This document shows positions 1 through 7,607 of a stretch of DNA of 18,221 nt, one piece after another (position 1 is the stretch's first letter; every line of letters begins with the position of its first letter). Origin of the DNA: Clostridiales bacterium (GTDB lineage: Bacteria > Bacillota > Clostridia > Oscillospirales > CAG-272). Location: the NCBI GenBank assembly GCA_003522145.1, contig DPGD01000022.1:1-18221 (forward strand), written 5' to 3'. The notes beneath the pieces were generated by a model. It was not told the origin of the DNA and ran no database searches. It saw only the letters and a program-made list of their open reading frames with translations. A program made the translations under genes and the position numbers.

Positions 1-137
1 AGCGTCCCACAAAAGGAGAGCGAGCCAGTCTGCAAGGCACGCCTTTTTAATCGGGACAAGGTCCCGGCACTAAATACCGACAGATTGTCCGGCTTCGCCT
101 TCACGAACCTAAAAAAGTTTTTGGCAGGGAGAGGAGT
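1..137 (+). repeat. Left copy of a palindrome-rich intergenic repeat (partial)
   Basis: This non-coding stretch matches the reverse complement of the right end of the window (18020-18221) over most of its length. The clearest blocks are AGCGTCCCACAAA (1-13), GGGACAAGGTCC (53-64), a TCCGGC..CGCCTT..ACGAACCT block (about 88-110) and AGTTTTTGG (116-124). The first ten bases are the right half of a GTGGGAC-NNN-GTCCCAC palindrome that is complete in the other copy, so the element is cut by the window edge. Compared with the right copy, this one lacks two hairpin modules after position 124. No reading frame here looks coding. Confidence 0.8.
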
Positions 138-185
138 TTCGCAAAAAGCGAACCGCAGGGGGAGGGAACCGACAGTCTTCGGATA

Positions 186-214
186 TTGACAAAAGAACAG
201 AAAGATGGTACAAT
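186..214 (+). promoter_or_regulatory. Strong sigma-70/SigA promoter for the surface-protein operon
   Basis: A perfect -35 TTGACA (186-191), a 17-base spacer and a -10 TACAAT (209-214). Transcription would start near 221, about 46 bases before the GTG start at 267. The -35 box could be misread as a TTG start codon opening a 27-residue N-terminal extension; the promoter shows that this extension is not translated. Confidence 0.85.
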
Positions 215-266
215 AAAATTGGCATATTGTCGTGGCAGGATACACCCGAAAGGAAGGTTTTTAGGG

Positions 267-3029
267 GTGAAAATAGAGAAAAAGCAGAAGAACATACTGA
301 TTGCCCTGACAGCGGCGGGAATCACCCTGCTGACGGCAATTCTGGTAATCATACTGGTGGTAAACAGCAGTGAAGGGGTAAAGGATCGGTCGCCGGTGCG
401 CCAGGTAGTCACCCTGGAAGTGGGGGAGCCTTTTGACCCGGCGGTTTTCCTGAAAGCGGAGGGCTATACCTGCAGTGTAAAAGAGGGCTTTGAAGTTAAC
501 ACTTCGGTGTTGGGGGATTATCCGGTGCCCCTGTTGCTTTCCGACGGCAGTGAGAGGACCGTTACGCTGAAGGTGCGGGACACGGTAGCGCCCAGGTACC
601 GGGAATTGCCGCCGTTGCTGGTGAAAAAAGGGGCAACTTTACTGCCCACAGACCTATTGCCGGCAGACTGCATAGAAGATAAAACCGAAGTGAAGGTGGC
701 ATACATTTCGTCAAATGCCGACACCTCCAAGGAGGGTCTGCACCGCACTCTGTTGCGGCTGACGGACGCCGGCGGAAATGTGACCAAAGCGGAGGTGTCC
801 TATTACATACTGTCCGAATACAACAGCAGTTACTTCTATGAAATCGGGGGAGAAACACCGCTGCTTGAGCGGATCCTGCCCGGTGCAGGAGCCCTGCTGA
901 CAGAGGGCAATCTGACGCCTTCGGTTCCCGGAACGGTGACGGTTCAGGTAAAGCTGTCCGGGGAAGAATACACCTTGCGGTATGAAGCCAAGGACACCAT
1001 CCCGCCGAAGGCAACGCTCAAGGAGGTTTTGCCGGTATTTTATGTGGGGACGGAGCTGCCCGATCCGATGGTTTTCTTTGAGAACATAGAGGATCATACC
1101 AGGGTCACGGCGACTTATAAGGTAAACTATGTTTTGGATCGGGCGGAGCAAAAGGAACTGACGGTGCTTCTTACCGACGAAGGAAAGAATACCGTTACGG
1201 TGACGGTTACTGTTTCCGTCCTGGAGGATCAGGAAGGGGCAGACACCATACCGCCGGTCTTTTCCGGAGTGAAAAACCTGACGGTGAATCTGGGGGCAAC
1301 GCCCGACTATCTTGCCGGAATCACGGTATATGACGGCAGGGACGGACAAATTCCCGCCGAAAGGGTGCAGATCGACACTTCGGCAGTGGACCTTTTCAAG
1401 GTTTCCACAGGAGAAGGATACCGGGTCGTATACTCGGTACGGGATGCGGCAGGGAATCTGGCAACGGCTGTGGCCTATGTAAAAGTGGTGCAGAATACGA
1501 TTCCGGAGGAGGAATTGAATACCTATTTTGCACAGCTCCTTTCGGAACTGAACATTTCTTCTTCTCAGTCCCGTTTCTCGGTGCTTTCTTCGGTTTACGA
1601 TTTTCTCACCGAAAAGTACGGACTGACGCCCAGCACCACCAACACCGATCTGAGCGACCATCATCAGGAGGCCTACTGGGGCTTCCGTCTGAAGCGGGGC
1701 GACTACCGTACGGCCTGCGCAATGTTACAGACGCTTCTGGAACAACTGAAGATCGATTGTATAGAGGTCAACAGACGGGAGGCGGGGACGGTTTCCCACC
1801 GCTGGATGCTGGTGGACTATGGCATTGGGTGGCTGTATATGGACACCTTCCCCACCAAGGACTATGTCTGGACCACCGACGGCAGACTTCTGCGTTTCGG
1901 CTCTGAGGAAGCCAAACATCTGACCAAAGCAGAGATTTACCGCAGGGAGGCAATGACCGATGCGGATTTGCAGGAGCTGACAGAGCTTTCTAACAGAGTC
2001 GTGGTGGGCTGGAATTACTATTTCAGCGAGGAGGTCCGCCCGCTGACCGCCGAGCGCACAGAAGACGGGCGGTATGTTTCACAGCGGTATCATGTGCAGT
2101 ATGTTTCCGACAACGCCGGATACGGAAGCATCGGCGGTATTTCCTCGCAGTATGTGCGGCACGGAGAGAATTCCGCTTCCGTCACGGCCATTCCCAAGCC
2201 CGGTTATCGGTTTTTGTTCTGGAGTGACGGCAATACCGAAGCGATCAGAAGCGATGTGATCCGAATGGACACGGTCCTGACGGCCTTTTTTGAGCCGGAC
2301 AGCCATACGGTGGACTACTTTACCGTATACTACAAGGCCGGAGAGGGCGGACAGATCGTCGGCAGTTCGGTGCAGAAGCGCCGGTACGGCGAAAGCACGG
2401 CGGCTGTGACCGCCAAGCCTTTGGAGGGTTACCGCTTCATCCGTTGGAGTGACGGCTCCGCCAATCCGGTGCGGTTCGATACCGTGACGGAGGATGCGGA
2501 ATACCGGGCAGAATTTGAAAGGATCCCGTTGCTTTGCTATGAAGCCGGCGAGGGCGGCAGAATCGAGGGTGCGGAAAGGCAGACGCTGATGCCCGGCGCA
2601 CAGGGAAGCCCGGTGACGGCCGTTCCTCTTGAAGGATATATCTTTGAGGGCTGGAGCGACGGGGTGACCACGCCCGAAAGACAGGATACGGCAGAAGCGG
2701 ATGCAACCTACACAGCGCTTTTCAAGAAGGACGATCGGTTCTACACCATCCGGTATACCAATACAGAAGGCGGAACGGTGGAAGGCGAAACCGTTCAGAC
2801 GGTGCAAAGCTGGCAGGAAGGAACGACCGTTCGGGCGGTTGCCGCCGAAGGATATGTTTTTGTGGGCTGGAGCGACGGGAAAACCGAGCCGGAAAGAAGC
2901 GATACCGTGTATGCCGAGGCTGAATATCAAGCCATTTTCCAAAAGACGGAGGAGGGCAGTGACACAGACCCGGATTCAGACACTGCCCCCGACACAGAAC
3001 CGACAGACGGGTCCGCCGGGACGGTTTGA
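267..3029 (+). CDS. Membrane-anchored surface protein: Ig-like domains, degenerate transglutaminase-like domain, four InlB-B-type repeats
   Basis: 920 residues from GTG 267, which follows AAGGAAGG at 250-257; an earlier in-frame TTG (186) is the promoter -35 box. Residues 10-32 form one transmembrane helix with basic residues before it, an uncleaved anchor with the rest outside. Residues ~45-410 are Ig-like/DUF5011-type modules, with recurring DT(I/V)(P/A)P boundaries and a final VRDAAGN strand. Residues ~418-530 resemble a transglutaminase core: His511 (SHRW) and Asp526 (MDTFP) fit the triad, but the usual GDC nucleophile position is Tyr480 (GDY); Cys484 lies four residues on. Residues 608-893 hold four ~70-residue divergent InlB B-repeats, each with GY.F..WSDG. 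The tail (894-920) is acidic D/T/E/P-rich with no LPXTG. It likely heads an operon with the CotH-family gene. A role in surface binding or scaffolding is inference; the domain calls rest on motifs. Confidence 0.85.
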   Translation: MKIEKKQKNILIALTAAGITLLTAILVIILVVNSSEGVKDRSPVRQVVTLEVGEPFDPAVFLKAEGYTCSVKEGFEVNTSVLGDYPVPLLLSDGSERTVTLKVRDTVAPRYRELPPLLVKKGATLLPTDLLPADCIEDKTEVKVAYISSNADTSKEGLHRTLLRLTDAGGNVTKAEVSYYILSEYNSSYFYEIGGETPLLERILPGAGALLTEGNLTPSVPGTVTVQVKLSGEEYTLRYEAKDTIPPKATLKEVLPVFYVGTELPDPMVFFENIEDHTRVTATYKVNYVLDRAEQKELTVLLTDEGKNTVTVTVTVSVLEDQEGADTIPPVFSGVKNLTVNLGATPDYLAGITVYDGRDGQIPAERVQIDTSAVDLFKVSTGEGYRVVYSVRDAAGNLATAVAYVKVVQNTIPEEELNTYFAQLLSELNISSSQSRFSVLSSVYDFLTEKYGLTPSTTNTDLSDHHQEAYWGFRLKRGDYRTACAMLQTLLEQLKIDCIEVNRREAGTVSHRWMLVDYGIGWLYMDTFPTKDYVWTTDGRLLRFGSEEAKHLTKAEIYRREAMTDADLQELTELSNRVVVGWNYYFSEEVRPLTAERTEDGRYVSQRYHVQYVSDNAGYGSIGGISSQYVRHGENSASVTAIPKPGYRFLFWSDGNTEAIRSDVIRMDTVLTAFFEPDSHTVDYFTVYYKAGEGGQIVGSSVQKRRYGESTAAVTAKPLEGYRFIRWSDGSANPVRFDTVTEDAEYRAEFERIPLLCYEAGEGGRIEGAERQTLMPGAQGSPVTAVPLEGYIFEGWSDGVTTPERQDTAEADATYTALFKKDDRFYTIRYTNTEGGTVEGETVQTVQSWQEGTTVRAVAAEGYVFVGWSDGKTEPERSDTVYAEAEYQAIFQKTEEGSDTDPDSDTAPDTEPTDGSAGTV

Positions 3030-3178
3030 AGAGAAAGAACTTCAAAAATCGGAGCAACGACCGGGGGGAGCGACAGGCCCTACAGGCCGACCGCAAGGTT
3101 AACGCCCTTTTCCGGAAAGAAATTTGAAGAAGAATCCGGAAGCGGCGTGTGTACGGCCCGGCTCTCAAGGATCGAAAA

Positions 3179-4492
3179 ATGATGAAAAAAACAAAGGTTT
3201 TCAGAATATCTCTGCTGATGTTCGCTCTGCTTTTTCTGCTTTGCTCCTGCAACAGCGGGAAGTTTTCCGATTTGAAAAAGGAAAGTGACCCCTTGGTTCT
3301 TCCGGTTTTGCGCATCGAAACCGAAGAAGGGAAGGAGGTTGCGGATCGGGAGAATTATCTGCCCATGACTCTGTCCGTCAGCGGCAGTGCCAACGGAACA
3401 TACGACCTGCCGGCGCTGGGCGGCGGCATCCGGGGCAGAGGAAATTCCACCTGGGATTTCTGCGAGAAAAAATCCTATAAGCTGAAGCTGAATCTGAAGG
3501 TCAATCTGTTGGGTACAGGTACGGGCGGAGAAAAGGACTGGGCGCTGATCTCCAACGCCCGGGAAAAATCCATGCTTCGGAATTACGGTATGTTCCTCTT
3601 GGCAAAAAAAATGGGGATTTCTCCGGTGACCGGCTGTAATTTTGTGGAGGTTTACCTGAACGGCGACTATATCGGGGTCTATCTGCTCTGTGAAACGCCG
3701 GAGGCGGCCGAGAATCGGCTGGATCTGGGGGAAGAAAGCGGCGAAACCGAGGTCGGCTATCTTCTGGAGCTGGACAAACGGGCTAAGGCCGAAAGTCAGC
3801 ACAGCTATGAGTATTTCTATGTGAACGATTGGGCGGTGCCCTTCGCCGTGAAAAGCCACATTGAAAACAAAGCCCAGAATGCCTATATCAAGTCCTATGT
3901 GGAGAGAGCGGACGATGCCATTCTGAGCGGGGAACGGTCACGGGTGGAGGAATTGGTGGAGCTTTCTTCGCTTGTGGATATGTATATTCTTGAAGAATTT
4001 TCCAAAGACCGGGATGTGGGTTTTGCCAGCTTTTATGTATACAAAAAGGCGGGGGAGCGGTTGCAATTCGGCTACCCCTGGGATTTTGACCTGGCCTTGG
4101 GAAACGATACGGGAGAGGACCGGGCCAACGAGGAGAACGCCCCCGATATCAACTATCCCGATCCGGAGGGCGTGATGGCGTCGGTGCTCAACCGTTGGTT
4201 TTCGGCCCTGTGGCAAACCGAATGGTTCCGGAAGGAAGTAGCCGATCGGTGGGCAGAGGTGGAGCCTCTTGTGGATGAAACACTGAAAGAAGTGGGAATT
4301 CTGGGATTTTCTCTTGAAGAAGCGGCAGAAAGGAATTATGAGCGCTGGGATATTCTGGGGAAAAAACAGCTTTTTGAGCCATGGAAGGTATACCGGATGG
4401 GGGACTATGACGATCAGGTGGAGTATCTTTTAGAGTGGATGGATCACCGGAAAATCTGGTTAGGCGCATACTTCCAAAAATCTGTTTGTTAG
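3179..4492 (+). CDS. CotH-family (spore-coat-kinase-like) lipoprotein
   Basis: 437 residues. The start is ATG 3179, with AAGGA 7 bases upstream; an earlier GTG (3149) would place ten residues before the signal peptide. Residues 1-24 are a lipoprotein signal with lipobox L-C-S-C (Cys24), so the protein should be lipid-anchored outside the membrane. CotH-family hallmarks appear in order: GIRGRGNSTW (83-92), KKSYKLKL (97-104), W.LISN..EKSMLRN (121-135), VEVYLNGDYIGVYLL..E (157-172), LELDKR (196-201) and YPWDFDLALGN (299-309). Asp302/Asp304 are the likely metal/ATP-binding acidic pair. Bacillus CotH phosphorylates spore coat proteins; the many non-spore CotH paralogues of Clostridia are mostly uncharacterised, so kinase activity here is a family inference. 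It lies 149 bases after the surface-protein gene and 24 before the next gene, on the same strand with no clear terminator between, which suggests one operon. Confidence 0.9.
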   Translation: MMKKTKVFRISLLMFALLFLLCSCNSGKFSDLKKESDPLVLPVLRIETEEGKEVADRENYLPMTLSVSGSANGTYDLPALGGGIRGRGNSTWDFCEKKSYKLKLNLKVNLLGTGTGGEKDWALISNAREKSMLRNYGMFLLAKKMGISPVTGCNFVEVYLNGDYIGVYLLCETPEAAENRLDLGEESGETEVGYLLELDKRAKAESQHSYEYFYVNDWAVPFAVKSHIENKAQNAYIKSYVERADDAILSGERSRVEELVELSSLVDMYILEEFSKDRDVGFASFYVYKKAGERLQFGYPWDFDLALGNDTGEDRANEENAPDINYPDPEGVMASVLNRWFSALWQTEWFRKEVADRWAEVEPLVDETLKEVGILGFSLEEAAERNYERWDILGKKQLFEPWKVYRMGDYDDQVEYLLEWMDHRKIWLGAYFQKSVC

Positions 4493-4516
4493 TTTCGGAG
4501 AAAGAAGGAATGAAAA

Positions 4517-5089
4517 ATGACTCCGTCGGAAGCTGAAAAAGAAGAATTTCTTATAGAAAATACCTATCCGGTTTCGTCAAAGGATTTGTGGGAAGCCTTA
4601 AGCCGCCGGGCTTGGGTCAGTCCCGGGATCATTGTTCCGGCAACACTGGCGGTTCTCTTGATTTCTTACGGTAGCACCTATGCCGCCGTGACCAGCCAGT
4701 ATAATGTGGTCATCATGGTGGTTCTTCTGGGGGGATTGTTCTTTTATTGGTTTGTAAACCGGTTCTATGTGGTTCGCCTGAATGTGAAGCAGAATATGTT
4801 GCGCTACGAGGAGGAAGGAATCGCTTTCTTGACCGTGGGGCTAAACAATCAGGAAATTCTGTTGAAGCCGGGAACGGCGGACGGACGGAAATGTTGCTTC
4901 CGGATTCCTTTCTGGCGGGTGAAAAAAATTCTCAAAACCAAGAATTTAGTGGTGGTCTGCACCGATGCCGGCAGAATGGTGATTTTCAAAAATGAGGGCT
5001 ATACTGTCGGAAGCCGGAAGGCGCTCTTGCATCTGCTGAAGGAAAGCTGTCCTCAACTGCGCTTTCGCCGGGGGTTCTTAAAAAAGTAA
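4517..5089 (+). CDS. Two-helix membrane protein, possibly YcxB-like
   Basis: 190 residues from ATG 4517, with AAGGAA at 4505-4510. An ATG at 4510 is in another frame and stops after a few codons. Hydrophobic helices lie at about residues 35-56 and 63-85, with a short loop between them, followed by a ~105-residue soluble part rich in Lys and Val. The layout (N-terminal polar stretch, helical hairpin, then a beta-rich domain with a hydrophobic strand and a basic tail) resembles the YcxB-like proteins common in Firmicutes, whose function is unknown. That assignment is from general shape, not a diagnostic motif. It follows the CotH-family gene by 24 bases and is probably its co-transcribed partner. 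Confidence 0.75.
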   Translation: MTPSEAEKEEFLIENTYPVSSKDLWEALSRRAWVSPGIIVPATLAVLLISYGSTYAAVTSQYNVVIMVVLLGGLFFYWFVNRFYVVRLNVKQNMLRYEEEGIAFLTVGLNNQEILLKPGTADGRKCCFRIPFWRVKKILKTKNLVVVCTDAGRMVIFKNEGYTVGSRKALLHLLKESCPQLRFRRGFLKK

Positions 5090-5093
5090 AGTC

Positions 5094-5155
5094 TCTGTTT
5101 TCAGGATCCTTCCGCACCGCCGGAGCAAGGCGGCTTGTGCGGCCCTGAAAGAGAA
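5094..5155. other. Large imperfect hairpin downstream of the surface operon
   Basis: Nested inverted repeats: the outer arms are TTTCAGG (about 5099-5105) and CCTGAAA (about 5144-5150), the middle arms CCGCA and TGCGG, and the inner arms CGCC and GGCG around a short loop. It begins a few bases after the stop at 5089, as a terminator or 3'-end stabiliser would. No run of Ts follows the stem (AGAGAAAACG follows instead), so it is not a classic intrinsic terminator. Confidence 0.5.
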
Positions 5156-5253
5156 AACGACCGACAAAGCTCCGAAAAAAGGGGGTCAGAAAGTCGGACA
5201 CCGCATTGGAAACACCGGGGCCATGAAGCCCCGCCGCAAAAATTCAGAACCGA

Positions 5254-5299
5254 AAACCCAGATAAAGCCAAGTGTGTTCACTTGCGTTTATCTGGGTTT
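5254..5299. repeat. 46-bp near-perfect palindrome upstream of the small gene
   Basis: Arms 5254-5274 and 5279-5299 (21 bases each) pair completely except for two opposed mismatches (GC against CG) in the middle, around a 4-base TGTT loop. The outer 13 bases (AAACCCAGATAAA and its complement) and the inner six (CAAGTG/CACTTG) are exact. A-rich sequence precedes it and TTT ends the right arm. It could be a bidirectional terminator separating the surface operon from the small gene, or a regulatory or mobile palindrome. Confidence 0.75.
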
Positions 5300-5340
5300 G
5301 TTGAAATTCTATACAGTATTCCAAGAAATGTTGAAAAAAT

Positions 5341-5349
5341 TGGTATAAT
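5341..5349 (+). promoter_or_regulatory. Extended -10 promoter before the small gene
   Basis: TGG followed by TATAAT (5344-5349) is an extended -10 element. No good -35 is present at 16-18 bases. A transcript starting near 5356 would have a leader of only about ten bases and would cut into the purine-rich ribosome site at 5351-5360, so the true start may lie further upstream. Confidence 0.5.
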
Positions 5350-5366
5350 AAAGGGGGAGATATATT

Positions 5367-5528
5367 ATGGATGCACTGCTTCATAAGTATGAAATGAAAT
5401 TCGGGGAATGCTTTCCGTTGATGCTGTGCCGCCATATGACGGATACGGAAATCTGTGAGATGGTCCAACAGTGTTTGGACAGCAATGAACCATATAATCC
5501 GGAACTTGATCCGGATGCAGACTATTAA
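5367..5528 (+). CDS. Small acidic-tailed hypothetical protein, 53 residues
   Basis: ATG 5367 follows a strong site, AAGGGGGAGA (5351-5360), at good spacing. The product begins MDALLHKYEMKFGE, has a central stretch with MTDTEICEMVQQCL, and ends PELDPDADY. It has three cysteines (residues 15, 21 and 30, plus another at 37 depending on the count), no signal peptide and no membrane helix. From memory it resembles a family of ~50-residue hypothetical proteins common in Clostridia (KYE..FGE..P, then a ..CL..G.PY.PE.DPDADY-like end); I cannot confirm this here. Its function is unknown. It is cytosolic by appearance, stands alone between a palindrome and the convergent GH127 gene, and is easily missed because of its length. 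Confidence 0.65.
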   Translation: MDALLHKYEMKFGECFPLMLCRHMTDTEICEMVQQCLDSNEPYNPELDPDADY

Positions 5529-5680
5529 AAATAAAGCAATCACACCAGATCGAATCATTCCAAAGTATAGAAGATCATTCGCATATTCTGTAAACGAACT
5601 TGGAACACGAATATTGACACCGGCCCCCCTTTTTCAAAAACAGTGCTTGTTGTCTTTGCTGTCGGGCAACCGCCCTGATG

Positions 5681-7498
5681 CTACTGCTTTCTCAAAAGCC
5701 AAACCTGCATTTCGGTCTCTCCTCGGTTGGCGAAGGCGTAATACGGAATAAGGGTGAGCGGTATTTCCTCGTAATCGTCGTTCACTTCCTGGTACAGGCT
5801 TTCGGTTTCTTTGGGACGATAGGCCTTTGTTCTCAGTGTCGGCAGTAAAAATTCACCATCCTGCACTTCAAAGCGAGCGCTGGTATCCAGCAGAATACTC
5901 TTCAGATCTTCGCCGTTATCAACCCCCTCGATGCAGTAAACCACAGGTCCGCGCATGATCGCTATTCTTCCTGCATCTTCGTGAACGCGGCGGTTGGCGG
6001 CAATAAAACTTACGGGCATATCCAACTCCAGTTCTATTTCGCCGCATCCGTCAACAGCGATATAAGCGTATCCGTTTTTCATTGCAAAATTACGGTTTAT
6101 GTGAAAATTCTTGCACCAGGCCGGAATCCGAAGAGCGATATATTTTTTATCCGAGTCGCATTTTATTGTAATCCTGCCGTTCTTCGGATATTCGGTTTTC
6201 TGTGTGATTCTTATGCTGTCTGTTTGGGCTTTTGAATCCATATATTGGTGAACATAAACGGTATCCTCATCAAAACCGTATAAAAATCCTGCAACGGAAG
6301 CCACAAAGCGCAAGATATTCGGCGGACAGCAGGAGCATCCGAACACCTCAAGACGCTGGGTAATCGGGAAATGCTCCTTTTGTTTCGTCGAAGTATTTAT
6401 ATTATTGAAGTCGGGATCGATTTCAAGAGGGTTTTCGTAAAAGAATGATTTTCCGTCCAACGAAACGCCCGACATTACGCCGTTATAGATTGTTCTTTCA
6501 ACAATGTCGGCATATTTTGAGTCAGCGCCGAATTTGAGCATACGGCTTGAAAACATCGCCAGGGCGATCGCCGCACAGGTTTCGGCATACGCTGTTTTGT
6601 TGGGCAAATCGTAGTCTACGGTAAATGCTTCACCTATATAGGAAGAGCCGACGCCGCCTGTAATATACATACGCTTATGCACAATGTTGTCAAAAAAACG
6701 CTCGCAGGCGCTTCTAAGCTCCTTATCCCCATATTCCTGCGCAACATCCGCCGCTCCGCACATGAGATACAGCGCACGCACGCAATGCCCCTCTGCCGTT
6801 TCACGGTCTTTTATCGGCACATCGTCCTGATTGTAATATTCGTTAAAACATGCAATATAATTCTTCTCTTCAGAATGCTTTCCGTGCTCGTCGATAAAGT
6901 ACTTTGCAAGGTCGGCATAACGCTTTTCGCCGGTTGCCTTGTAAAGCCGCATCAGGGCCAGCTCCAATTCCGGGTGTCCGGGCGTTGTAAATGCGGCGCT
7001 TTTTTCAATCCGAAACACCCGCTCAATATAGTCGGCGAATTTGCACATCGCCTTTAAAAAGCGATCTTTTCCCGTAATTTCATAATAGGCGACCGAAGCC
7101 TCAATGAGATGGCCTGCGCAGTAAAGCTCATGACAACTTCGATTCCGAAATCTGTTATTCTGCTCGGTCACGAGAAAATGGCTGTTGAAATATCCGTTCT
7201 CATCGCTGTTTTCTATAATGCAGTCGATTGCGTTTTCGATAATTGCCGTCACTGTTTCATCGTCTTTGAAGTTTAAGATATAGGCCGCACCCTCAAGCCA
7301 CTTTGCCACATCCGAATCCCAAAAAATGTGCGGCAGATAGGTATCTCCCTCTTTCTGCTCGCATCTGAGTGCATCAAATCTGTGGGTTTCTTTAAAACGC
7401 CCATAAACCGACATAAGCGTAGCCCTGCTATTGATCTCCTGCTTTGTCTTCCAGTATCCGCCTGTGATTTCAATATCCGAAAATTCGATATTCTTCAT
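5681..7498 (-). CDS. Glycoside hydrolase family 127-type beta-L-arabinofuranosidase
   Basis: 605 residues, close to the usual GH127/DUF1680 length. The start is the ATG at 7498, with AAAGGAA about ten bases upstream. The characteristic zinc-thiolate site is complete: Glu306 and Cys308 (AETCA) and Cys390-Cys391 (CSCCPPN), with Glu290 (GEAF) 16 residues before Glu306. In the Bifidobacterium enzyme HypBA1, Glu322 is the acid/base, Cys417 the nucleophile and Glu338/Cys340/Cys417/Cys418 hold zinc; spacing and order agree, so Cys390 is the predicted nucleophile and Glu290 the acid/base. An alpha/alpha-barrel N-terminal part is followed by a beta-rich C-terminal half. There is no signal peptide, so it should act in the cytoplasm on imported arabinooligosaccharides. 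It is divergent from an AraC-family regulator that probably controls it. The exact sugar (GH127 versus related families) cannot be fixed from sequence alone. Confidence 0.9.
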   Translation of the reverse strand: MKNIEFSDIEITGGYWKTKQEINSRATLMSVYGRFKETHRFDALRCEQKEGDTYLPHIFWDSDVAKWLEGAAYILNFKDDETVTAIIENAIDCIIENSDENGYFNSHFLVTEQNNRFRNRSCHELYCAGHLIEASVAYYEITGKDRFLKAMCKFADYIERVFRIEKSAAFTTPGHPELELALMRLYKATGEKRYADLAKYFIDEHGKHSEEKNYIACFNEYYNQDDVPIKDRETAEGHCVRALYLMCGAADVAQEYGDKELRSACERFFDNIVHKRMYITGGVGSSYIGEAFTVDYDLPNKTAYAETCAAIALAMFSSRMLKFGADSKYADIVERTIYNGVMSGVSLDGKSFFYENPLEIDPDFNNINTSTKQKEHFPITQRLEVFGCSCCPPNILRFVASVAGFLYGFDEDTVYVHQYMDSKAQTDSIRITQKTEYPKNGRITIKCDSDKKYIALRIPAWCKNFHINRNFAMKNGYAYIAVDGCGEIELELDMPVSFIAANRRVHEDAGRIAIMRGPVVYCIEGVDNGEDLKSILLDTSARFEVQDGEFLLPTLRTKAYRPKETESLYQEVNDDYEEIPLTLIPYYAFANRGETEMQVWLLRKQ

Positions 7499-7522
7499 AA
7501 GAGCTGTTCCTTTAAAAAATCA

Positions 7523-7551
7523 TTGATTTTATCTTATATTCCGATTATAAT
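7523..7551 (+). promoter_or_regulatory. Promoter of the AraC-family regulator
   Basis: -35 TTGATT (7523-7528), 17-base spacer, -10 TATAAT (7546-7551). The predicted start near 7558 gives a leader of about 50 bases to ATG 7608. Its -10 overlaps the -10 of the opposing GH127 promoter. Confidence 0.75.
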
Positions 7552-7572
7552 GAAGATACAGAATTTTTTCAA
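7544..7572 (-). promoter_or_regulatory. Promoter of the GH127 gene
   Basis: Read on the minus strand: -35 TTGAAA (7572-7567), 17-base spacer, -10 TATAAT (7549-7544). The predicted start near 7537 gives a leader of about 39 bases. It shares the ATTATAAT core with the opposing promoter. The hexamer ATACAG occurs at 7556-7561 and 7580-7585, 24 bases apart, a possible pair of regulator contacts. Confidence 0.75.
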
Positions 7573-7607
7573 TACCGAAATACAGCAAAAAAGTGAGAAA
7601 ATCAGAT

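Noticed and set aside
711..1664. A 317-codon - strand frame, and others opposite the surface-protein gene
   Set aside because: These are shadows of a gene with clear domains, promoter and ribosome site on the + strand; they are Arg/His-rich with no recognisable motif.
7593..7607. GTG 7593 as start of the AraC-family regulator
   Set aside because: No ribosome site precedes it, whereas ATG 7608 has one and matches the usual N-terminus length.
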